DNA of 50,137 nucleotides from Zygnema cylindricum. Lineage: Eukaryota; Streptophyta; Zygnematophyceae; Zygnematales; Zygnemataceae. The stretch lies in the NCBI GenBank assembly GCA_037447655.1, contig JBBHKE010000012.1, positions 118,400 through 168,536 on the forward strand. The letters are read 5' to 3'. Below, in pieces: positions 42,951 through 50,137 of this stretch (its first letter is position 1; every line of letters begins with the position of its first letter). Position numbers and translations under genes: made by a program. Under the pieces are notes generated by a model. It searched no databases. It was given only the letters and a program-made list of their open reading frames with translations, and was not told the origin of the DNA.

Positions 42951-43310
42951 CGCTTCTATGCTGAGCTGGACCTGTCCCGATTGCAATATGGAATCAGAAC
43001 CTGAACCCGAAACCCTGAAACTGAAAACTTTAACTGGAAAAAACGACATTATTACAAAAACTCAAGTGATACAAACGGATGCCAGTTTAACGGAAGCTGA
43101 AAAAGCAAAGAAACGGCAGGAGCTGTTTGATTTAAAGGGAGAGGCGACAAAAAAACGGGAAAAAGAAAGAAACAAAGAAGGAAGTTGTTGAAAAAATAGA
43201 GAGAGAGTAGGAAAAAACGGAGGAAAAAAAGGAAAGAGAGGAAGAGGTTCCCGACATGGATGACTTGAATTGCATATTTTGCCTCAACCTAGTGGATGGC
43301 CCAGTTACTA
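42940..43310 (+). pseudogene. ORTHRUS/VIM (UHRF1-like) gene fragment: PHD tail, linker, RING start
   Basis: VIM/ORTHRUS proteins are plant E3 ligases that read methylated DNA, with PHD, RING and SRA domains. This fragment has LSWTCPDC, fitting the last Cys pair of a PHD finger (about 42961-42984). A linker with IQTDASLTEAEKAKKRQELF (about 43069-43128) closely resembles the sequence between PHD and RING in that family. After a Glu/Lys-rich stretch, LNCIFCLNLVDGPVT (43264-43308) looks like the first Cys pair of the RING. A stop at 43189-43191 with a frame change and a TAG near 43210 break it. Similarity ends at 43310, before the CGHNFCL-type RING core, either at an exon end or by truncation. 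No SRA domain is in the window. It may be a captured or retroposed fragment or the edge of a decayed host gene. Confidence 0.72.
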
Positions 43311-43319
43311 TAAGACCAA

Positions 43320-43612
43320 CACATTACACATCTTTTTCCCCCTGTTTTTCCCCTCTCTTTTTCCCCTTCTCTTTCTCTCTCCCTCCTACTCTCCTCCCCC
43401 CCTCTCCCTCCCTCCCTCCCTCCTCTCCTCTCTCTCTCTCTCCCCACCCTCTCTCTTCTCCTCTCTCCTTCCCTCCTCTCTCATCCTATCCCAGCCCTCC
43501 CTCTCCCTCTCTCTCTCCCTCCCTTTTCCTCCCCCTCCCTCCCTCTCACTCCCTTTCTCTCCTGCCCTAACTCCCCCCACTCTCTTTCTCTTTATCTCTC
43601 TCAGACCCGAGA
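43320..43612. repeat. Long polypyrimidine tract
   Basis: ~290 bp of almost pure C/T (CTCTCTCCCTCCC). All frames across it (43256-43769) are compositional artefacts. Confidence 0.9.
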
Positions 43613-43734
43613 CAAATCCTCTTACCCCAAATGTCGCTCCAACATTCCTTTGTCTTTTTAGAAACAATCGAGAATCAACTTGGCTCTGGTCGCCGCTATC
43701 TGATTGGCCAAAGAATCCCTCTCCGTCTCCAAAA

Positions 43735-44150
43735 CAAAATCCAAAATCCTGAAAAAACCTCTCCACCACCCGATGGCCACTGGGAGACGTTCGGAAAAAG
43801 GCTTTAACACCAAAAGGTGGTAAAGTCCGGGTTAGCGAACGATTGTTTCGGTAGGATTTTCAAGACGATTCATCCGTACCATTTTGGGCCAATCACGGCG
43901 GAGCAGAATCTATGAAAGAGAGGAGTGTTTGGTGGGTGAAACTCTAAAACAAAAACCAAAACCCTAAAAAACCCACTCCACCGCCCGATGGCCACTGTGA
44001 GACATCCGGAAAAAGCCTTTACCACCAAAGGGCGGTAAAGTCTAGGTTAGCAAACGATAGTTTCCGTAGGATTTTTGTGACGATTTATCCGTACCATTTT
44101 GGGCCAATCACAGCGGAGCACGATTCTATGAGAGAGAAACGTATTGGTGG
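43735..44150. repeat. Tandem duplication, period 216 bp
   Basis: ATGGCCACTG(G/T)GAGAC at 43772 and 43988, then GGTAAAGTC..GGTTAGC, GATT(C/T)ATCCGTACCATTTTGGGCCAATCAC in both. CCAAT boxes occur in each unit. Confidence 0.88.
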
Positions 44151-44290
44151 GTGACACGTGGCAAGATAGGGTGGAGTGTCGGCAGTGGGGAGCCCATATG
44201 CCCCATGTGGCGAGAAGCGTGGTATGGGGCTCTGACGATATGATTGGGGGAGAGTACTCTGTTTATACGGGAAGGTGGGTGACGTTTTTA
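44151..44290 (+). promoter_or_regulatory. Possible promoter: G-box after CCAAT repeats
   Basis: GTGACACGTGGCAAG (CACGTG 44155-44160) follows the two CCAAT-bearing units. A TTTATACGG sequence lies near 44260. No gene could be tied to it; weak call. Confidence 0.3.
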
Positions 44291-45037
44291 AACATTTTTG
44301 AACATTTTTGAATATTTATGAACGTTTTTGAAAGTTCTTTGGATGTTTCTGTTTAAAAGTGTTAAAGTGAATATAGCGTTTCTCTCTCTCTTTCTCTTTC
44401 TCTCTCCCCCTTTTTCCACTCCCATTCCCTCCCCCACTTCCAACCTCCGTCTCTCCTGTTATCCCTTTTTGCCACTTCTCCCCACCCGACTTCTCTCCCT
44501 CACTCACTCCATCCCTCTCTCCGTCCTTCTCCCTGTTCATTTCTGTGCTCTCTCCATCCCTCTATCACTCTCCCTCACGTGTTACCACATTTTTTTACCA
44601 TTTTCTTGTTTTTTCTTGTTTTTAGTGGAGGCCGAGACTTGAGTGGAAACAAATGGACTAGTAACACGCATAGTTTGGACCAAACCGTAGAACCGACCAA
44701 TGAAGGGCTTCGACAAAGCTGCTTGAAAGGTTACCTTGTGAGAGTTTTGAGGTAATTTCCTCCCATTTTGGTTTGGGTTTTTTGGTTTTATGTGTGGGTT
44801 TGTGTTTTTAGTTTTGGGATTGTTTTTATTTTGAAGTTTATTGTCTTGAGTTTCTTAGTTTTTGTGTTTTTTTGTTTTGGCGTTCGACTTTTGGGTTTTT
44901 TTTTGCTTTGATTTTTGTTTTAGGTTGCAGGATAGCTCTATTATTTGCATTATTGTAATGTTAACATTTGTCTTTTTTAGAACAAGATTTCAACATTTAT
45001 TTGTATAATGAAAACTGTCCTAAATAGTTATTATAAT
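44291..45037. other. Non-coding; short 10-11-mer repeat and pyrimidine tract
   Basis: 44287-44332 has four near copies of AACATTTTTG. 44375-44580 is C/T-rich. 44760-44930 is T/G-rich (TTTTGGTTTT words). No domain found in open frames. Confidence 0.55.
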
Positions 45038-45215
45038 TTGTAGTGTTGTGTATCGGTAGCCATTTGCCGATGATGGATATGTACCTTTATATGACCACCT
45101 GTAATCTATATATTGTTTCGATATATTGTTAACGGAATTATTGCAATAAAAAATCGATATATCGCACTAAATTAGTGATAAATATCGGGCTAATAACTAT
45201 CGACGATAACTGTAT
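45038..45215. repeat. CGATATATCG-rich repeat, copy 2
   Basis: TTTGTAGTGTTGTGTATCGGTA then several ATATCG/CGATAT words, ending near CTATCGACGATAAC. The first block is the reverse complement of 35560-35576 (CGATACACAACACTACAAA). Confidence 0.65.
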
Positions 45216-45790
45216 GGTTTAGAACGCACACTTTGTATTGTTGTTTTATCCCAAGTTTGATCCCTGGCTGGCTCAACTTTTCCTCGGTATAGGACATACC
45301 AATCTCGGATTTTTTGCAATTCCCACACCCTCCCCCCTTTCGATTTGGGAAAAAAAATCGCGATATTTGCTTTGATTTTTATTGTATGTTTTTTTGAGTT
45401 GGGTTTCACGACTCCTATACTTTCCAGAATGTTTTTTTTAACTATTGGTGTATTTTGTAAAGTTTTTTTTGCCCCCATACCACTTCCATGGTATGTCTTT
45501 ATTGCCTTTTGTCCTTTTAATGCATTTTTAGCTCGATTTTAGAAACAATTCCATTATGTCGGACAAGGAAAACACGTAAGTTGAAAATTTTGATGATTAA
45601 ACACTATATTCGCAAATTTCACATAGATTGTATCGACATATGGCGCTAGTTAAGGTATATTTCCTAGTCCAGTTTTTAAGTCCAACTTCGAGGCATCAAC
45701 ACCCTTAACCACCCCTCTATCCAGCCCCTTCCCCCACTTCTCCAATTTTGGCCGAATCATTCTTTATGTTTGAATCTTTATTTAATCCCT
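45216..45790. other. No gene recognised
   Basis: T-rich sequence with small frames (45197-45478 minus, 45345-45542 plus) that show no domain. Confidence 0.45.
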
Positions 45791-45794
45791 TAAT

Positions 45795-46465
45795 GACTCT
45801 TAAGTTACACTGAATGTTCTAAAGGTGGACCAAAAATTCCAAATTCTTAAACTTATGAACCAATTCCTTAATTCACTAGCGTACAAAATCTTAGATGTTT
45901 AATTTTATGAAATTCCATAAATTTTGAATCCTCAACCTCTCAAAATATCACATGTGCAAATTTTCAAATTCCAATTCCTAGTTTCTCAAACTTGAAACTT
46001 ATCCAATTCCAAAATTTCAAAATCTGATAAATCTAAAATTCCAAAAATTTTAAATTCTCAATACCTCAAAATATATCAAATGCTCGAATTCTTGAATTCC
46101 AATTCACCAATCCTCAAACTTCCAAATTTTTCAATTCAAAAATTTAAAAATATGATAATTTTAAAATTCAGCAAATTATAAATTTTTAATGTCTCAAGTT
46201 AACAAATGTTTGAATTCTTGAATTCGAATTCCCCGATACTAAACTTTCAGATTCTTTGATTCACAAATTTCAAAATTCGTTAATTTGCAAATTCCACAAA
46301 TTTTGAATCCCTACCCTCTAAAACTCTCAAAAGATCTAATTCCCAAATTCCATTTCCGAGATTCTCAATGTTTCAAGTTTCTCAATTCACCAATTTTCAA
46401 AATCTGAAAATTCTAAATTTCCAAATTTATAAATTCCAACCCTTTCAAACTATCAAATTTGTTAG
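45795..46465. repeat. Degenerate minisatellite, ~127-bp unit, about 5 copies
   Basis: The CCTCTCAAAATAT-like anchor falls at 45936, 46064, 46192, 46314 and 46441 (spacings 128, 128, 122, 127). Each unit is itself composed of CAAATTC/AATTCCAA words. Confidence 0.8.
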
Positions 46466-46990
46466 CCGTACACTCTAACTATGTAGTAATTAAAACAGAC
46501 ATTTAACACTTCATTTTTTTTATAAAAAAATTTCCACGGATCTCCAATATTTGTTCATATTTCTTGTTGACGTTTTCTATTTGCGATTCCTTCTTTTCTC
46601 ACATTATCATCATTGTTTTTATGTTTTTCAATCTCTTTCATTTTGTTGTCAGAAACATTGATAAATGACTCCATTGCTTTTGAAGAACCTTAAAAGAAAA
46701 CCATTTTTTTAACAGATTTTAGATTTAGTCGGTTTTGTTTCCTAGTGGCAATTTGACCAACAACAAAATACACTCGTTCGAAAGAGTCGAAAGAGCCAAA
46801 ATAACTGGTACACATAGAATTGTACGAGCTAAAAAGCTTAATGCAAGAAACAAAAAAATATTCCACCATTTCAAAGGGTAAGCTGATCGTTTTTAGAATG
46901 CGCCAAAATATTCCGACCCTTATACACTTGAATTTCTTAAAGCAAATGCTCTTTGAACTCGTTTTGAGTGAGTTCCACATCAAACATTGA
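46466..46990. other. No gene recognised
   Basis: AT-rich. The minus frame 46690-47022 (110 aa) has no recognisable domain. Confidence 0.4.
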
Positions 46991-47170
46991 TTATTTTTTG
47001 TAGTGTTGGGTATCAAAGACAAGATGCCGATATTCGATATGTATCAAATTTTAGGTAACCGATATCGGTACATTGCTTCGATACATTGAAAAGCAACATA
47101 TCGTGATATTTTGCCGATAAATCGGGTTTGTATGCCGATATAATATATCGCGATATAAAGAAGCTTTTTT
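46991..47170. repeat. CGATATATCG-rich repeat, copy 3
   Basis: TTTGTAGTGTTGGGTATC start, then ACCGATATCGGTACATTG, CATATCGTGATATTTTGCCG and ATATCGCGATAT words. Same start phrase as copy 2. Confidence 0.68.
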
Positions 47171-47319
47171 TTAGGATTTTTATAACTATTCATAGGTGTT
47201 TGTGTCTGCATATATATTCCAAGTTTTTTTTTTTGGTTTGTAGATTTATTTCTGCAGTTTTCTCTCACATTATGCTTGAAAAATGTGATTTCTAAAGTAT
47301 GAGACAAGTGTTATTGCTG

Positions 47320-47431
47320 TGCTAGCCGCGAGTACTAGTGCTGCTGCTGCACGATATTGTACAACTGCTAATGCTAGTTACTACTGGTACTGCTGCCGCT
47401 GTTAGTACTAATGCTAGTGTTGTTGCTCGCG
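47320..47431. repeat. GCT/AGTACT-rich cryptic repeat
   Basis: CTGCTGCTGC, GCTAATGCTAG and ACTGCTGCCGCTG words, similar in style to the AGCAGC-type runs in LTRs C, D and the solo LTR at 49190-49330. Confidence 0.7.
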
Positions 47432-47432
47432 T

Positions 47433-48519
47433 TGTTTTAAAGACTTAATTTCGTACACACCCTATCTTAGTGTAGCCTTAATAATACGGTATGAGGCGTA
47501 CGTAATGGGGAGAAAACAAATCATAAGTTTACGTAATTCGATATGGATGTATTATGGATACGGATGCATTATTCGAATGGATTCACGAATTGGGGGAGCG
47601 GACGTACGGAGAGTCTTATTTGACAAGTGGACGTTAAATAAGTCATCGGCATTTATAGTGAAGGACGCAATTTTAGTACGATAAAATTTGGAGGGTACGA
47701 ATTAATTTCGGCAAGTGGTTTGTAGTACATTTGGAGGGCGGACGACATCCGCCGATATTTTTGTGGGTTCACACTATTTCTAATGATGTATTACCAGGTG
47801 GACTGTACGATTGTGATGTCAGTATGCTACATGGACTTGTCGTCAAGTGACTAACCAAGTTGACGTTAAGTATGCGGATTTTGCGAAGGTGTCGGTGTAA
47901 ATAACTTATAAAACAAAGGTTTGTGTTTTTGCTAAAATCGCATAGATTCATTCATTGTGACATACCTTGAATTAGTCGGGTATACTCACAATAATTTAGG
48001 TAGGTGGTAAATTATATACGACTGATATGCCTACGTACATTCAATAGTGAACTATCTGAGTATAACTTGTAGGACTTAGATTATTTTTATCATCACAGTC
48101 AAGTTTATCAAAGTAATGGCAAATTGTTTTTCTACAACTTTGACGAGTTGGTGTGATCACTCTGATTAATGTTTTCATGTGATACTTTTTGAAGATATTC
48201 TATGATCTAGAAAATATGTGTGTGTAGTTTCGGTCTGTTCTGTTATGTTGTATAACTCTGTGAGAAGTCTACCTGGTTAGTTTGAGAAGTTGTCAACTAT
48301 ATCTTGGTAACTCTTGAGCTTATATCTTATAGGTTCCTTTGTGAATTTGACCGTAACTTTGGGAGTTTACAGTGTCTATCGTATAATACATATTGGTGAA
48401 TTTTGAGGTGTTTTTGTATATTTTTGAGTAATCCGTGTTGTCTTAAACACAAATGTTTTTGGGGGTAGTCTGTGGTGCTTCTAAGAGTAATCCATGGTTG
48501 AAATTGGCTATGGACAACA
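47433..48519 (+). repeat. 5' LTR of element F (~1087 bp)
   Basis: Ends GGCTATGGACAACA just before the PBS. ATG 48494 inside reads M-V-E-I-G-Y-G-Q-Q, nearly the same as C's LTR-encoded start. 48108-48325 recurs at 49921-50137. Confidence 0.7.
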
Positions 48520-48877
48520 AGTTATGGGCCCACGCCCATGGCTACCCATATTTGATGGATCTAACTATCACTACTGGAAATGTGTGCTCGAAAGCTACTT
48601 CGAGATGATGGAACTAATTGATGTTATGGATGGGACTTTGGCCAAAACATCAAGTGGATGGGTAAAGAAGAACCGTGAGTGTCTTAGGGATATCAAGAAC
48701 TCCCTGACTGAAAAACTGGTAATGACATACCTAAAGTTGAAAAATACAACTGAACTATCAAAATGTCTAGAATGTTGGAAGTGAGCAACTTCCTTGTATC
48801 AATGGTTTAGTAGTGCTACTAATTTTTTTGGATATAAGTATGTAGGCAGTGGCATGGTGGAATATTGTACTGGTATA
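48494..48877 (+). pseudogene. Gag of element F, N-terminal part
   Basis: Starts in the LTR and crosses the PBS to PWLPIFDGSNYHYWKCVLES, the DUF4219-like Gag start of plant copia. SLTEKLVMTYLKLKNTTELSKCLE follows. TGA at 48782-48784 interrupts it, then the same frame keeps LYQWFSSATNFFGYKYVG and MVEYC up to the solo LTR. Matches C gag (SLTEELVMTYLRLESATELWKCLE). Confidence 0.82.
48520..48533 (+). promoter_or_regulatory. Primer-binding site of element F
   Basis: AGTTATGGGCCCAC: the anticodon-arm iMet complement with only the first base changed. In the gag frame it gives V-M-G-P. Confidence 0.72.
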
Positions 48878-49368
48878 TGTAATAGAGGTAACTATACACC
48901 ACAACACGTCACAATGCACAGCGGAAACACCAAGGACCTTCCTGTAGCAACAGTAGGAGCACACGGTATTAACAGACAAGGTTGCGCTTTATTGCAGGAA
49001 AGAGAGTACAAGGTTGCGCTCGCTGTATAGGTCTACTTCAGGTCCCTATTCACAAGGTCTACTCGACTATTTAAACTAACTAACTGCTAGTCATCCTAGT
49101 ACTGTACAGCTGTACACATGGACCTTTACGGTCAACCAAGAACTATCCAAAACTTCCTTCTAGAACTATACAGCTCAATCTACATTCTGCGGCGTTGCTA
49201 TGCTGCGCTGCTATGCTGCTGCGCTACTAAGTTGCTACGCCGCTAAGTTGTTACGCTGCTATGCTGCTATGCTTCGCTGGTCTGGAATCGCAGCTGCGCT
49301 GCTCTGGAATCGCAACTATAGCAGCCTAGTCCTAGCCACTAAGTACCCAACTTTGTAACCCTGTTACA
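48878..49368 (+). mobile_element. Solo LTR (491 bp) in F gag
   Basis: TGTAATAGAGGTAAC at the left and GTAACCCTGTTACA at the right form imperfect inverted ends with TG...CA. GTATA at 48873-48877 and 49369-49373 is a perfect 5-bp TSD. Gag continues in frame beyond it. It contains a GCTATGCTGCGCTGC-type run (49190-49330). No internal coding region, so it is a solo LTR of an element not otherwise seen here. Orientation is not certain. Confidence 0.85.
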
Positions 49369-49832
49369 GTATAGAAAGATTGTTTGCAAAAAATGCTTCG
49401 GCAGCAGGATGCTTTACACATGCTAAACAAGTTGTTTTATTAATGAGAGGATTACCTACTGACTATAGAAATGCATCAAATAGAATAGCTCAAATTGATA
49501 AAAAGGATTGGAACTTAAGCCAAGCAATCCGCATAGTGTTAGATGAAAAATATTGGAAAAAGCTTTTTGAAGGGAATATAGAGGTTTGTAAGTCTCAGAT
49601 TCAGAAAACTAGAAGTAATAGCAGAAATGGACCTAAATTTTTTTTTTACCCTAATGATTTAGGACATACCTTCAGGGTATGTCTATCATATAAAAGAGCA
49701 TGTGTAGGGAACCAAATGCTTTCATGTGTGAGAGATAAGACTCGATTGATGACAAAAAGCTTACAACTTTCGTTGACAAATTCATTTACTTACCGGCTAT
49801 CTATGATTTTCAGAATGTGGAGAAAGAGGTGA
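49369..49832 (+). pseudogene. Gag of element F, C-terminal part
   Basis: After the solo LTR the Gag frame goes on: VVLLMRGLPTDYRNASNRI, DKKDWNLSQAIRIVLDE, then a knuckle-like FFFYPNDLGHTFRVC in which the first two Cys of a CCHC box are absent. Stop TGA 49830-49832 within a stretch lacking known motifs. The same wording is found in C gag (DKNDWNLPLAIR) and D gag (MRGLPIEYRGVAEQL). Confidence 0.82.
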
Positions 49833-49920
49833 CAATTATGACATTACATAGGCAAAAAATTATGACAGAAATGTAAACTTTCATAAAATATAAAAATTCA
49901 TGAAGAAAACAAGGAAAAGA

Positions 49921-50137
49921 TGGATTTATCAAAGTAATGGCAAATTGTTTTTGTGCAACTTTGACTTGTAGGTGTGATCATTTGATTGATGTTTTGATGT
50001 TAAACTTTGTGAAGATACTTTATCATCTAGAAAATATTTGTGTGTTTAGTTTCAGTCTGTTATCTTATCTCCGTAGAATTTTGTGAGAAGTCTACTTTGT
50101 TAGTTTGAGAAGTTGTTAGTTGTTTTTCCGTAAAATA
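49921..50137 (+). repeat. Partial second LTR copy of element F
   Basis: Matches 48108-48325 with scattered differences. It starts abruptly with ATTTATCAAAGTAATGGC, so the first ~675 bp of the LTR are absent, and it is cut by the window end. Confidence 0.75.

Larger units (their letters stand above)
47433..50137 (+). mobile_element. Element F: gag-only LTR retrotransposon, right end beyond window
   Basis: 5' LTR (about 47433-48519), anticodon-arm PBS, gag, a short non-coding stretch and an LTR-like segment running off the window end. No protease, integrase, RT or RNase H between gag and the second LTR segment, as in element C, whose gag is related. A solo LTR splits the gag. The 5' boundary is inferred from TGTTTTAAAG and is approximate. 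Confidence 0.75.

Noticed and set aside
43256-43769. Pro/Ser/Leu-rich frames on both strands
   Set aside because: Produced by the pyrimidine tract. Only the first ~55 bases (RING start) have homology.
1-50137. A new defence, biosynthetic or operon-like system
   Set aside because: The window has no clustered intact genes. Apart from the RT frame, all recognisable coding sequence is decayed transposon or gene fragment.

Overview
This is eukaryotic, gene-poor, transposon-dominated DNA. I place it in the green lineage (Viridiplantae) for three reasons. First, the primer-binding sites of most LTR elements match the anticodon arm of plant initiator tRNA-Met, and one element (H) carries a site one base from the plant iMet 3'-end type TGGTATCAGAGC. 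Second, a broken gene fragment near 43 kb resembles the plant ORTHRUS/VIM (UHRF1-like) DNA-methylation factors. Third, Ty1/copia elements dominate. Species and clade within plants cannot be fixed from the sequence. No intact host gene, rRNA, tRNA, CRISPR array or prokaryotic feature was found.

Layout. 1-1726 is the 3' end of a copia element (A, + strand). 2321-32672 is a nest that target-site duplications (TSDs) and re-joining reading frames allow to be unpacked. An old minus-strand copia element G (LTR 2321-3026 plus 26803-27106, RNase H 32238-32672) was hit by element B (3027-26802, minus). B's gag was split by element C (7773-18764, minus, TSD CGGGT) and by element E (19234-25559, plus, TSD AACAT). 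C's right-hand LTR was in turn split by element D (12341-18741, plus, TSD AAACT/AAATT). G was also split at its LTR boundary by element H (27110-32232, minus, TSD CACTC), a non-coding large retrotransposon derivative. From 32673 come a plus-strand LTR with decayed gag-protease (K/I), a minus LTR fragment (L), small palindromic repeats, a hAT-like MITE (36018-36292, TSD GTTAAAAG) and the C-terminal end of a Helitron Pif1-like helicase (37060-37500).

37.5-41 kb is non-coding with short tandem repeats. 41187-42950 is the longest open frame in the window, a non-LTR reverse transcriptase with an N-terminal zinc-finger-like motif. It abuts the VIM/ORTHRUS-like fragment (42940-43310) and long pyrimidine tracts. 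43.7-47.4 kb holds tandem repeats (a 216-bp pair and a ~127-bp minisatellite) and copies of a CGATATATCG-rich repeat. 47433-50137 is a gag-only LTR element (F) whose gag is split by a 491-bp solo LTR with TSD GTATA.

The most distinctive shared biology is that in A, B, C, D, E, F, G and L the LTR itself carries the Gag start codon. In B, C, E and F the primer-binding site (GGTTATGGGCCCA type, complementary to the internal anticodon arm of initiator tRNA-Met) lies inside the gag reading frame and encodes the conserved V-M-G-P peptide. This combines a Ty1-like LTR-embedded gag start with Drosophila copia-like half-tRNA priming. All copia coding regions in the window carry stops or frameshifts.
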